The notes beneath the pieces are model-generated. The model was not told the DNA's origin. It searched no databases and saw nothing but the letters and a program-made list of their open reading frames with translations. The translations under genes and the position numbers were made by a program. DNA of 64,000 bases from Owenia fusiformis (Eukaryota; Annelida; Polychaeta; Sabellida; Oweniidae), in the NCBI GenBank assembly GCA_903813345.2, contig CAIIXF020000012.1:28718684-28782683 (forward strand), in the 5' to 3' direction. Position 1 is the first letter of the stretch. Every line of letters begins with the position of its first letter. Of the stretch, positions 30,601 to 37,600 are shown piece by piece.

Positions 30601-31773
30601 CAAATTGTAGTATTTTATTCCATTTGGTTTAGTTTTGACTCACCTATTTCAATCTACTTAAAGAGAGAATCAGATCTATAAAAAAATTGTTTCAATTTTA
30701 GAATATTTTTGACTCATATCATTTCTTGTAATGTCTATCCCAAGTGCATACTTTAGGAAAACTAAAGATTTTTACTATTATAATGTATTATTTTCAGTTT
30801 TATTTGAAAAAAATGTATCAATGAATAGAAGTATATTTCTGTAAAATGGCGAGCCACATTATCTGATGAGGTTTTGTTCATGAATTCTGTGAACTTTCAT
30901 TCCCTTTATAAAAAAATATTTTGTTTGTGTTTTTCAGTCATCCTGTGGAGCATTGCAAATTTGATGAAAATTACCTAATAGCGGCCCATGTGCCTTTAAA
31001 TAAGCAACCTGAAGCTGATGATTTTGATAGCATTGTTCACAGAAGGTAAGCATTTGGACTATTATAATAAGCATTTGGACTATTATAATAAGCATTTGGA
31101 CTATTATAATAAGCATTTGGACTATTTTAATTAGCATTTGGACTATTATGATAAGCATTTGGACTATTATAATAAGCATTTAGACTATTGTAATAAGCAT
31201 TTGGACTATTGTGATAAGCATTTGGACTATTATAATAAGCATTTAGACTATTATAATAAGCATTTGGACTGTTTTAATAAGCATTTGGACTATTATAATA
31301 ACCATTTAGACTATTATAATAAGCATTTGGACTATTATGATAAGCATTTAGACTATTATAATAAGCATTTGGACTTTTATAATAATTATTTGGACTATTA
31401 TAATAAGCATTAACTATTATGAGTGTTTGGACTATTATTAGTATTTGGACTATTATAAGTATTTGGATTATTATAAGTATTTGGACTTGTACTATCATAA
31501 GCATTTGGACTATTATTAAAGCTTATTTGTCCAACTTAACTTCTGTATAGAGGGCACTACCAGTAATCAGCTTTACTGTTAACAAGAAATCACCTGTAAT
31601 TAAAGGTATTCAATATAAATGTTTTTACTTGCAGGGATAGAGGGTTAGTATTTGCCTATAACTTTAACATAGAGCAAGCCAGTGATGTGCCGTCTATTTG
31701 TACAGCAAAATATGACGTACCTGAGAGTTACAATTACAACATCAACCTTGTGACACCTTATGATGCATTATGA
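6143..31773 (+). CDS. FBXW8: FBXW8, F-box/WD40 substrate receptor of the CUL7 ligase (complete)
   Basis: FBXW8 links SKP1 to the CUL7-RBX1 ubiquitin ligase. Eleven GT-AG exons: 6143-6688, 7186-7290, 9265-9429, 11746-11834, 12292-12464, 19351-19550, 20281-20502, 20925-21049, 22338-22511, 30938-31045, 31635-31773. All phases agree, giving 2,046 nt and 681 residues (human ~598). Residues 1-182 are low-complexity and polar with a KSKRRK basic patch (~159-164); the F-box is ~187-235 (IPFFDIQIPREVAVSMFKYL); WD40 blades run from ~285 to the end, with GYTSGHVKYWDL, GNVDIWYNKEG, RRVRIYDLRC, GDNKGQICLWDQRM and the C-terminal INLVTPYDAL (human LALAFPYNHV). The start was chosen because MDVSKRLESFREAWKNEL aligns with human MDDYSLDEFRRRWQEEL. 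Large introns 5 and 9 are filled with repeats; several exon edges are tandemly amplified. Confidence 0.95.
7186..7290 (+). CDS. FBXW8: FBXW8 exon 2 (F-box)
   Basis: Acceptor TTCTGTTGTAG, donor GTAAGA; 35 codons, phase 0. Encodes DEINEIPFFDIQIPREVAVS and MFKYLEPKDLCRCAQ, the first half of the F-box. Its last 12 bases plus donor are the seed of the following minisatellite. Confidence 0.95.
7279..8955 (+). repeat. 22-bp minisatellite grown from the exon 2 donor
   Basis: About 75 copies of a ~22-bp unit whose core is GATGTGCTCAGGTAAGAATG. The unit equals the end of exon 2 (GATGTGCTCAG) plus its donor (GTAAG). In 8020-8500 the array switches to a 44-bp dimer in which one half reads GATGCACTCAAATGATAATA and the donor is changed to GGAAAG. 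On either side roughly 40 units keep CAG|GTAAG. Lies wholly in intron 2 apart from its first unit. Confidence 0.93.
9265..9429 (+). CDS. FBXW8: FBXW8 exon 3 (end of F-box)
   Basis: Acceptor ACTTTCTAG, donor GTACGT; 55 codons, phase 0. Encodes VSKAWQSLAEDELLWCTLSH through QNNWR (human VSKTWKVIAEDEVLWYRL). The exon opens with GTGAGT, itself a strong donor sequence. Confidence 0.95.
9785..10301. mobile_element. ~515-bp MITE with 24-bp perfect TIRs
   Basis: Termini beginning CTGTAGATTGGGTTAATTT at 9787 and its exact complement ending at 10299 are flanked by TA, the Tc1/mariner-type target. The interior is AT-rich with many 'AATTTGGCG' motifs. A short reading frame inside is not a gene. Fragments with the same 'GCGCCAAATTAAGTAG' wording lie at about 29030-29110. 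Confidence 0.8.
10752..11139. mobile_element. Tigger/pogo-like remnant with a 17-bp tandem array
   Basis: Starts TACAGTGAAACCTGTAAAG, a wording common to TIRs of pogo/Tigger-type elements, and then repeats a 17-bp unit (GTAAGTGGAACACTTCT) about 13 times to ~10985. The following stretch again contains AAGTGGAACACCTTTTAG in direct orientation. A second relative is at 21052. The 3' end is interrupted by the foldback element at 11145. Confidence 0.6.
11145..11679. mobile_element. 535-bp foldback element with TACTT target duplication
   Basis: The two halves (11145-11395 and 11432-11679) are near-perfect complements; termini CACTGGTGATCCACTCG and complement. The 5-bp TACTT is duplicated at 11140-11144 and 11680-11684. 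No coding capacity. The right end is 66 bp upstream of FBXW8 exon 4, close to where a branch point would lie. Confidence 0.88.
11746..11834 (+). CDS. FBXW8: FBXW8 exon 4 (first WD40 strand)
   Basis: Acceptor TTAATTTTCAG, donor GTGAGT, 89 nt. Encodes ERIGEYSPLQFIKGGVLCSA and HSHGSQVVAG; human has VLCDVHSHDGVVIAG. Confidence 0.92.
12292..12464 (+). CDS. FBXW8: FBXW8 exon 5 (WD40)
   Basis: Acceptor CATTTTTTCAG, donor GTAATA, 173 nt. Encodes YTSGHVKYWDLSNND through HVNSQLTSAGYSLG. A second donor, also GTAATA and in the same phase, lies 60 nt earlier at 12405; use of it would drop 20 residues in frame. Alignment to human favours the longer form. Confidence 0.88.
12545..12650 (+). pseudogene. Broken partial duplicate of the exon 5 3' end and donor
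   Basis: About 100 bp matching the last ~110 bp of exon 5, including CCCCAATGTAGAGCAAGG and GGTTATTGTTTAGGTAAG. It starts 178 bp downstream of the source and has lost the frame: an in-frame TGA follows the HV codons. No good acceptor precedes it, so it is probably not spliced in. Confidence 0.85.
12826..13230. repeat. GGTACC-rich stretch and a hairpin
   Basis: 12826-12985 repeats GGTACCATATGG-type words in both orientations. 13013-13041 and 13112-13141 are complementary arms (ATGCATTTTTCTCAAAA and complement), the outline of a small foldback element. No gene. Confidence 0.5.
13660..14756 (+). mobile_element. Hairpin-headed element with GTCC tract and 'GGCCGCCATTTT' repeats
   Basis: Head ATCCCATCGAATGAAGTTCG (13660-13679), then GGGATATAG, a CCGT/CCAT tetranucleotide tract (13703-13738), then ~165-bp imperfect repeats each containing 'TAACTCGAAAAGTAGTG', 'GATTTTGTTCATATTTG' and 'GAAAAATGGCCGCCATTTT'. 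Same family as the reversed copy at 4051-4747. Non-coding. Confidence 0.65.
14826..15234 (+). mobile_element. LINE 3' end: C-terminal part of a reverse-transcriptase ORF (left piece)
   Basis: Translates to fragments such as FNIDYNQPNGWCSDIK, then in another frame KLRTYLTFKHDCPIEKYLL, RSLIAQLRTGILPLAIEKGR and a Cys-rich QCLCNSDDIENESHFLM. This wording is typical of the C-terminus of invertebrate non-LTR retrotransposons, with a zinc-knuckle-like C-x-C...H. Frameshifted and 5'-truncated. It stops abruptly where the neighbouring element begins; the continuation is at 16664. Confidence 0.7.
15235..16663 (+). mobile_element. Element with 162-bp core repeats, inserted in the LINE
   Basis: Head palindrome CCCCACCACATAGTGTGGGG, then GCCATATTGTCGG, a (GTCC/GTCT)n tract at 15275-15312 (ACRG on the other strand), a unique stretch, and about 5.5 core repeats of 162-163 bp from ~15740. 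The core carries AGCCATTTTGGATTTTC and AAAATCTTGTCTGTAAAGTC. The layout recalls bivalve 'pearl' elements, regarded as non-autonomous Helentron relatives; this assignment is by resemblance only. Confidence 0.65.
16664..16975 (+). mobile_element. LINE 3' end (right piece with tail)
   Basis: Resumes with a translatable stretch (SSFKDIFENKKYIKCFGKYL, then QKLFDIRKAFYLKIK) typical of the extreme C-terminus. A 3' UTR with AAGCCCAGGTAGGGCTGGC and an (ATGA/ATAA) tail, GAATGAATCGATAAATAAAT, follows. Tail and wording resemble CR1/L2-like LINEs. Confidence 0.6.
17423..17820. mobile_element. 398-bp foldback element
   Basis: A near-complete palindrome: termini CGGTCCTAACTTCGACCG and complement, centred on GGTCCCCAGCTGTTAGAAGG and its complement at about 17606-17645. 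Arms are ~195 bp each with no loop to speak of. Short reading frames within it are fortuitous. Confidence 0.85.
18131..18863. mobile_element. ~730-bp foldback element, copy 1
   Basis: Termini CAAAGGTGTGGTATCCATAT and near complement at 18844-18863. Inner arms meet around 18480, with 'ACCTTTTATTTCATTAACAAG' near the centre. A second, 75-80% similar-looking copy lies at 29705-30440. Both are in FBXW8 introns. No coding capacity. Confidence 0.8.
19067..19350 (+). repeat. 21-bp minisatellite grown from the exon 6 acceptor
   Basis: About 13-14 copies of a 21-bp unit (core TTACTATTTTCAGGTAATGA). The last unit is the functional acceptor, CTATTTTTAG followed by exon bases GTAACG, so each unit carries a pyrimidine tract, CAG and then GTAA. 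Three units read TTTTTAG in place of TTTTCAG. Ends exactly at the exon boundary. Confidence 0.93.
19351..19550 (+). CDS. FBXW8: FBXW8 exon 6 (WD40)
   Basis: Acceptor CTATTTTTAG, donor GTACTT, 200 nt. Encodes NVDIWYNKEGSETTPVHTFN through MDMHFPDQ; human has GFLNIWDLRTGKYPVHRF. Directly abuts the 21-bp array. Confidence 0.93.
20281..20502 (+). CDS. FBXW8: FBXW8 exon 7 (WD40)
   Basis: Acceptor TGTTTTATTAG, donor GTGAGT; 74 codons, phase 0. Encodes IQHMNYTPTVPQQDFVTIAT through GVFQADNK. The weakest-conserved part compared with human, where this blade is also divergent. Confidence 0.9.
20538..20650. repeat. Hairpin in intron 7
   Basis: GGAAATATCCCAGAATTCAT (from ~20541) is complementary to ATGAATTCTGGGATATTCC (~20630-20648), with a partial extra copy of the arm at 20521. 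Probable MITE remnant. Confidence 0.5.
20925..21049 (+). CDS. FBXW8: FBXW8 exon 8 (WD40)
   Basis: Acceptor ATATTTCAG, donor GTATAG, 125 nt. Encodes CRLYCMRSGKETQTLNGSTG through MGSDDR. The donor is unusual: a repeat begins at its third base. Confidence 0.9.
21052..21200 (+). mobile_element. Tigger/pogo-like fragment at the exon 8 donor
   Basis: Begins TATAGTAAAACCTGTCTAAG right after donor bases GT, followed by GTGGAACACC and an internal inverted copy (GTGTTCCACTTGGGAGG). Relative of the remnant at 10752. The far end is uncertain (TTGTACAGTAAAAC at about 21180-21194). Confidence 0.6.
21718..22030. repeat. Hairpin head and a C/T-rich tract
   Basis: 21718-21762 is the hairpin GAGGGGGGCC...CGGCCCCTC seen also at 17350-17383. 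21850-22020 is almost pure pyrimidine (CCCTCTCCCGTCCCTCCC type). No gene. Confidence 0.6.
22338..22511 (+). CDS. FBXW8: FBXW8 exon 9 (WD40)
   Basis: Acceptor TATATTACAG, donor GTGAAT, 174 nt, phase 2 at both ends. Encodes VRIYDLRCSESIVCFTGHQG and ISGDNKGQICLWDQRM; human has RVRIHDLRSG and VSGGEEGLVSVWDYRM. Clear GH and WD signatures. Confidence 0.95.
22675..22795 (-). mobile_element. tRNA-derived SINE
   Basis: On the minus strand, GTTGTCGAGTTGGCCAAGAG (A-box-like) and GTTGTGAGTTCGAGACGC (B-box-like) are spaced as in a class II (Leu/Ser-like) tRNA with a long variable arm. The acceptor stem does not pair properly, so it is a SINE head rather than a tRNA gene. The body is short and AT-rich. 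Confidence 0.6.
22905..23330 (+). mobile_element. 426-bp element with CAGATGCGAGTAG termini, copy 1
   Basis: CAGATGCGAGTAG at 22905-22917 and its perfect complement at 23318-23330. A reverse-oriented copy lies at 56443-56854, sharing AGTTACCAGTTTCGCCACC and GATGGGGTCTATGGGGAATC. A diverged fragment begins again at 23361 (GTTACCAGTTTCACCACC). Non-coding. Confidence 0.8.
23755..25075 (+). repeat. 46-bp minisatellite in intron 9
   Basis: About 28 copies of a 46-bp unit which is itself a dimer of two ~23-bp halves (AATCTATGTGGGGAATGTC and TATGGGGTGAAATGCCTATG). Variant positions (T/C in TCTATGG or TCCATGG, A/T/C in CCTATG) recur in blocks, suggesting segmental duplication of several units at a time. 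Not derived from an FBXW8 exon. Confidence 0.92.
25429..25857 (+). mobile_element. Short hairpin-headed element (GTGGTGACAT class)
   Basis: Head TGTCACCACC-AAAAA-GTGGTGACA, then TATTGTTATATGG. The body has about three 'ATCTACAAGTTNTNAGAAGTTC' repeats with 'TGACCTT' words. The tail is GGTGGTGACATTTAGTCATG then TTAATGCCT. The same tail wording occurs at 26262-26281 and 20150-20160. Confidence 0.6.
26461..28519 (+). mobile_element. Element with twelve 162-bp core repeats
   Basis: Head GTACCTAATAAAGGTAC (hairpin), GATATTGTCATCAGC and a GCGG-rich tract. About twelve 162-bp core repeats follow (period measured at 26691, 26853, 27015, 27177, 27338), carrying GGTGGCCATTTTGGATTTTC. The tail is TTTTAGGTACGATATTGTTC and GTGCCTTG. 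A four-core higher-order unit of ~648 bp is duplicated (27176-27370 against 27823-28017). Its core is a diverged relative of the one at 15740-16663. Confidence 0.75.
29339..29720 (+). repeat. Three ~130-bp tandem repeats
   Basis: Three copies of a unit containing GGGATGAGTCATCTAGCGGA, starting at about 29339, 29468 and 29598. In intron 9 of FBXW8, abutting the next foldback element. Confidence 0.85.
29705..30440. mobile_element. ~730-bp foldback element, copy 2
   Basis: Termini ATTGGTATCGATATGGCGAA and near complement at 30413-30436. Same family as 18131-18863: both contain GAGAATGAAATAAAATGTC-like and ACCTTTTATTTCATTAAC words. A reading frame across the right arm is not a gene. Confidence 0.8.
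30539..30619. repeat. 28-bp perfect hairpin
   Basis: 30539-30566 and 30592-30619 are exact complements (core TACTACAATTTGACACCATT) with a 25-nt loop. Small MITE or snapback remnant in intron 9. Confidence 0.8.
30938..31045 (+). CDS. FBXW8: FBXW8 exon 10 (WD40)
   Basis: Acceptor GTTTTTCAG, donor GTAAGC, 108 nt. Encodes HPVEHCKFDENYLIAAHVPL and DDFDSIVHR; human has HPVQHISFSSHSLITANVPY and DLDSFTTHRR. Confidence 0.94.
31047..31520 (+). repeat. 21-bp minisatellite starting inside the exon 10 donor
   Basis: About 22 copies of TAAGCATTTGGACTATTATAA, beginning at the second base of the donor GTAAGC. Units vary (TAGACTATT, TTTAATAAGC) and decay towards the right end. Unlike the exon 2 and exon 6 arrays, the unit has no AG|GT, so only the first copy is a donor. 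Confidence 0.92.
31635..31773 (+). CDS. FBXW8: FBXW8 exon 11 (C-terminus and stop)
   Basis: Acceptor TTTTACTTGCAG, 139 nt to TGA at 31771-31773. Encodes DRGLVFAYNFNIEQASDVPS and YNYNINLVTPYDAL; human has HRGLIRAYEFAVDQ and YYDLALAFPYNHV. Confidence 0.95.
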
Positions 31774-32440
31774 TTTCATCTAAAATTACAACATTAAACT
31801 TGTGACACCTTGTGATGCATTGTGATTTCATCTACAATTACAACATCAAACTTGTGACACCTTGTGATGCATTGTGATTTCATCTACAATTACAACATCA
31901 AACTTGTGACACCTTGTGATGCATTGTGATTTCATCTACAATTACAACATCAAACTTGTGACACCTTGTGATGCATTGTGATTTCATCTACAATTACAAC
32001 ATCAAACTTGTGACACCTTGTGATGCATTGTGATTTCATCTACAATTACAACATCAAATTTGTGACACCTTGTGATGCATTGTGATTTCATCTATAATTA
32101 CAACATCAAACTTGTGACACCTTGTGATGCATTGTGATTTCATCTACAATTACAACATCGAACTTGTGACACCTTGTGATGCATTGTGATTTCATCTACA
32201 ATTACAACATCAAACTTGTGACACCTACACGATGCATTGTGATTTCATCTACAATTACAACATCAACATTGTGACACCTCACGATACATTATGATTTCAT
32301 CTACAATAACAACATCAACATTGTGATATCTTATGATGCATTGTGATTTCATCTACAATTACAACATCAACCTTGTGACACCTTATGATGAATTGTGATT
32401 TCAACTACAATTACAACATCAACCTTGTGATATAATACAT
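31722..32440 (+). repeat. 52-bp minisatellite copied from the end of the FBXW8 coding region
   Basis: About 14 copies of a 52-bp unit whose first copy is the last 16 codons and stop (ACAATTACAACATCAACC, then TTGTGACACCTTATGATGC). The central copies are almost identical to each other (TTGTGACACCTTGTGATGCA); the last three diverge. 52 is not a multiple of three, but each copy has its own TGA or TAA. Lies in the presumed 3' UTR. Confidence 0.93.
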
Positions 32441-33005
32441 TGTGATGTTGTCATCTACCAGTACTGAACATGAACCTTGTGATACAATAATTTACGATGA
32501 CCTCTACACTTACAACATGAACATTGTTCGCCTCGTGATACAATAATTTGTTACATTTTCATGTACAATATTTACATTAAATCATGCCACTTTTAGTTCT
32601 TAATGATTTCATTTATGATTACAATACCTATATTGTGACAACAATACATTTTCATTTTAGTAAATAATTTCAAATATATATTATAACAAGAAGTTGTCTT
32701 CTAGGATTCCTTGCCGATCCTCTGGCGAACTTCACATAGAGTATTCAATTCTGGCACTCCCCTCAACATGATCAACCAATCAGCAGGGTTAGATGTGTCA
32801 TGTGACGCATGTGATGACAAGCATGTGGTACAATGTTCACATTACTCGTATTGCCATTTTTTCAATCCAGGATTTCTATTGAGTTTTGGTCTTATAACCT
32901 CAAAACATATTTCAAAATAAGAAGTGAAATAATAAGTGATGAAAGCTTTAGTTCAAATATTTTGAATTGCTATAATGACTTTATAGCCATTTACTGTTGT
33001 CAGAC

Positions 33006-33011
33006 AATAAA
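33006..33011 (+). promoter_or_regulatory. Candidate FBXW8 polyadenylation signal
   Basis: AATAAA 1.2 kb past the stop codon, beyond the 52-bp array; another AATAAA lies at about 33213 at the edge of a foldback element. Either would place the whole array in the 3' UTR. Region 32441-33217 shows no coding potential. Confidence 0.3.
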
Positions 33012-33217
33012 ATCAACCATTCTTTGGTTATCCTTTTGAATGTACCGAACAAACTGTCACCCTGTGGTCAGGAAGGAACCTTGGAGCCGATCCTCCTCAT
33101 TGTAAAATAATTTTGAACTGTTTTTTACTATATTTCCTCATCTCTCCGTCCATTAAAGGTATTAAAAGGACTGAGTGTATGTAACATGTTGGGAGCAATC
33201 ATTAAACAGCATAATAA

Positions 33218-33933
33218 AAGGAGCACGTAGGTTATCGCAAACAATTTCAAACGATTCTAACTTGAATTATGAATATTTTCTGATCATGAACATGGGTGTA
33301 TCTTTAAGATCCATTCATTATCTTCAAGAAAGGTATAAAGAATGATAATTTAGTTAATCAGACCTAAGTGATATTTAAGGGGCAGTGGACCAATCAACAT
33401 AATTTTTCAAAAATGTTGACCTATTTTTCACCAAAAATGCAACCTTTAATAATATTGTTAAATGCATACATGTATTTATAATTTGCTTTGAGACACGTTC
33501 TACATCCTAGCGGAATAGTGGATTTCTCCAGGGACTTTAAAGATACTGAATTTGGATGACCAAAATGAGCTGAAACCAATGAATAGCATGGGTTTTTTCA
33601 ATGGAGAAATAACATAGGGAACAGTTATCTTAAAGCAATTACGATTTTCTTTCAAGAAATATTTGATACATTAAAATAAAGAATAGTAATGCATTTAACA
33701 TTGTAAAAAATGATTGTATTTTTTGGTGAAAGTGAGGTCAACATCTTTGAAAAGTGTGTTGATGGGTTGATTGCTAGTTAAATATCTCCGAGTTTGTTGA
33801 CTTTATTATTACTGTATATAATTCTCTTTGAGATAATGAAATGATCCAAAAGATAAACCTGTCTTCATTGTCAGAAAATAGTCATAATCCAAGATATAAC
33901 CGTCTGAAATTGCAATAACATACCTGCTCCTTT
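33218..33933. mobile_element. ~716-bp foldback element
   Basis: Arms 33218-33480 and 33712-33933 are diverged complements; outer ends AGGAGCACGTAGGTTATCGC and GCAATAACATACCTGCTCC. The left arm is closely matched (inverted) by window bases 1-254. The central 230 bp is unique. Non-coding. Confidence 0.7.
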
Positions 33934-36280
33934 ATTTTCTCAAAAAAATAAATCAAGATATCTGATCAAATGTAAAAGGTCGTTGATTATTTAAGATAAA
34001 AATGTCCAGTCCATAAGAATTGAAAAGTTGAATGACGACTTTTTATCACACCGAAAAGTACTATTTTAATTGTGTTAGAAGCAGAACTGGTGGAAGAAAG
34101 GAAGTGACGTAAGCTAAAATGTTTGGACAGCAGTGTGACTCGAGCTGGAGTTATCGAATGAGGAGGTGTGGCAGGGGTTGAACACCGGAAGAGAGGGGGT
34201 GACAGAGTCTGAAGTTGTGGGAGACTGGGGGCACAGAGGTCGCCCTACACACATAATCTTCACACGTATCCGAAAGGGATTTCAACTCTCAATAGAACAT
34301 CATAGGGTGCGTCCTTTAGATGTTTCTGTGATCTTAAAATCAATCTGCATATTAACTATAATTCAATACATAGATTAGTAAGTTATATTTTGTGTAATAA
34401 TGCATCGTTTTACATCAAAGAACATACTATTGCTAGACACATGCAGTAAAAATGTTTCAGTTTGACAATAGAGAGTTCTAAGTTTTCAGTCGAACTTATA
34501 CTGCAACTTTAACTTTTAAATGACATAAACACTACTGGGAGGAACGTTTCTCAAATGAACCAGGGAAAAGTACATTTCATTAGAAAAATTTTCTTCATTT
34601 CCTATGTGAATATCGCAGCAATGGCAGAATTAATTTTTTCTAAGTTGTTATCATATTTTGAAACCGGAATTCACGAAATACATACTTGTTGAATATTTTG
34701 TGGAGTTCCTCCCCAGTGCTATACCTGACTTGTACAAGTACAGGTTTGCATATACATATTCCAAAAAAATATATCGAAATCTCGATCTCTACTTACTAAT
34801 AAAGGCCCCGTATAAAAATCAAATATTTGAAATTTTACACAAACTTTACACAGGGCCTTTAAAGGGTCTACAAAGACTAGAGGGTGAAAAATTGTGGGTG
34901 CAGTCTTTTCAAAAAGCATTCCAATTTTTCAAGTAGAATTCTAGCTTTATTATCTGAGAGAATGCTTGAGGTTTCTGGTGAAATATATCAAATATTGAAG
35001 ATCTTTAAGATTTGGAAATACCCATACCTATTACAATCAAAAAGGGGACGTCCACTTTACAAGTAACAGTTTGAAAAGTACCATCGTCCATCACAGTGAG
35101 TTCGCTGGAACATATTAAAATATATTGGCAAATGTTGTCCATATGCATATAATGGACATAATTATATTACAATGCAATGCGATTTATAATACGTATATTA
35201 TTTCTAATGGCATAGTATATATAATATTTTTTAGACCATATGGCTTGCCTGGACCGCGTCACCTTTTGCCACCGTGCTGTAGGCCTATACTTAATTCCTA
35301 TTCCCAAGTTCCTACTTGATCTAGATTCAATGATTTGAAACACTAGACGATCCTAATCCATTCTCTCTTGCAGATTGGGGATGGTACGAATTGACGTCAT
35401 AGGTTCGCTATTAAAGACTCTTGTATTAGTAAAACAGTTGAAAGTCATAATGATTACACACAAATATCTCCGATATCGTAGGCCCATGCCATTGTGTTGT
35501 ATATCTACCCATAAAGGTTTAAAGCGTTAGTAAAGAATAGATGTGTTTAATGGCTATCGGTATGAGCAATCAAAATTACTTTACTGTCTGAAAAAGAACT
35601 GTTGTATCTGATTAGATAAAGACGTACTTGATGCAGATATTGACTAGAATTAAAAAGGGATTGACTAGAATTGAAAAGGGATGCCCAATTTTCAAAATAA
35701 TTGCCAAATAATCTAAGAATTACATAATAACAATTTGAAAGTCGAACATGTGAAATTAGAGCACTCCAGAAAAATAATGAGAATATTTTTAGAAAGTTAC
35801 TCTCAATTCAAAGTCTCCGGTTTTTGGTGCCCCTTTAACACAATAACGCTGATCGATTTCCACCCACGACTTTTAACTGGATTAACGTCCATTCGAGTGT
35901 GACGCAATGGAGTTCAAGTGAAAGCTTAAAAGGTATGCTATTTAATTAGCTATTACAGAGCATTCAGTGGCGGTGGTATTGTCTATATACATAACTACTT
36001 TATCTATAAAAATAGTCCCTCAGACAAATTTAGTAATCCTATATTTAAAGAGAAATTAATCGAGTTGTTTAAATAGATTAAGATTAACCTGTATATCGTA
36101 CGTCACATTGTGGGATCGACAGTCTTTTCTATCCCATGGAATACAAGCATTTAATTAGATAAAGAGGAGCTCTCACAAGTCAGAATGCGTACGTCAGTAA
36201 TGATCGAAACATTAATAAAGGGGCTTCTACAGAGGCTCATACCGATACCACTTTGATTAATTCTCCATTCTGATTTCACA
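33934..36280. other. Intergenic, no gene seen
   Basis: AT-rich, with only short reading frames lacking recognisable domains or splice context. Minor features: a 20-bp direct repeat (TTGACTAGAATTNAAAAGGG) at 35640-35682 and GGGCCTTTAAAGGGTC at 34854. Confidence 0.5.
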
Positions 36281-36283
36281 AAA

Positions 36284-37140
36284 TAACTTCGGTCACTGCG
36301 TTCCCTCGGGAAATATTGATATCATCCTTGTGATATTCCCCATATCAGATCCCTCCTGGTGAATAACTACTTTTTATACCATGGTTAGAGCGATAAAAGC
36401 AATCGCATATTTCGGAGGGATGATATTTTCAAAAAATTTCATTTTTTCAAAAAATTTCATTTTTTCAAAAAATTTCATTTTTTCAAAAAATTTCATTTTA
36501 CACAACTTTTCATTTTTCCAAACACTTTCATTTTTCTCATTCAATAGAAAGATATTGCTCTTGACCAAGGTATAAAAGCAATCGCATATTTCGGAGAGGA
36601 ATGATATTGGGATTAATAGGATGGTATGGATTTCAACCCGGGATGTTCAAAAATTTTGCATTTTTTAATTTTTCAAAAATTTTCATTTTTTCAAAAATCT
36701 TAATTTTTTCAAAAATCTTCATTTTTTGAAAAATTTTCATTTTTTGAAAAATTTTCATTTTTTGAAAAATTTACATTTTACACAAATTTTCATTATTCTA
36801 AATATTTTCATTTTTCTCATTCAATAGAGGATTTTAAAAAGATATTGCTCTTGACCATGGTATAAGGTCGTTATTCACCTGTCGAGGAATGCCTAGGATC
36901 CCTAGGATGATATTAATATTTCCCTCTGTCAATGCGTTCCTTCGGGAAATATTGATATCATCATTGTGATATTCCCCATATCAAATCCCTCCTGGAGTGG
37001 TGAATAACTTCTTTTTGTACCATGGTCAGAACAATATCAAGCATATAATAGCAAGTCATAAATCATATATTTGGAATAGTGATGATATCGGGGATGATAT
37101 TGGGATTAGAGGGATGATATCAGGGATGATATGGATATCA
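36284..37140. repeat. Two-copy duplicated block with 16-bp tandem repeats
   Basis: GGGAAATATTGATATCATC to CCCTCCTGG at about 36309-36358 recurs at 36940-36993. Between the copies, two arrays of TTTTTCAAAAAATTTCA-type 16-17-bp units (36425-36500 and 36655-36780) are each followed by GATATTGCTCTTGACCA. The repeat words are themselves near-palindromic. Confidence 0.75.
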
Positions 37141-37149
37141 ACCCGGGTA

Positions 37150-37600
37150 TATGTTCACATTATATTTAGGATGTACCGTTGGGTCACGTTATACCTGGAA
37201 TGCACATCTAATGTCATATTGTATCTATAGAATGTATCGCTTGGTCACAATATATTTAGGATGTACCACTGGGTCACATTATATTTAGATTGTACCGCTC
37301 GGTCACATTATATTTAGGATGTACCACTGGGTCACATTATATTTAGGATGTACCACTGGGTCACATTATATTTAGGATGTACCACTGGGTCACATTATAT
37401 TTAGAATGTACCACTGGGTCACATTATATTTAGGATGTACCACTGGGTCACATTATATTTAGGATGTACCACTGGGTCACATTATATTTAGGATGTACCA
37501 CTGGGTCACATTATATTTAGATTGTACCGCTGGGTCAGAATGTACCGCTGGGTCGCCTTGCATCTAGAATGTAGGCTGGGTCGAATTGTATCAACTCATT
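37150..37600 (+). repeat. 29-bp minisatellite
   Basis: About 12 copies of a 29-bp unit with AGGATGTACCACTGGGTCAC; the most uniform part is 37240-37520, with both ends diverged (CCGCTGGGTC). Confidence 0.9.

Noticed and set aside
31138-31413. HLDYYNK repeat peptide
   Set aside because: Frame through the 21-bp array after exon 10; FBXW8 splicing removes it.
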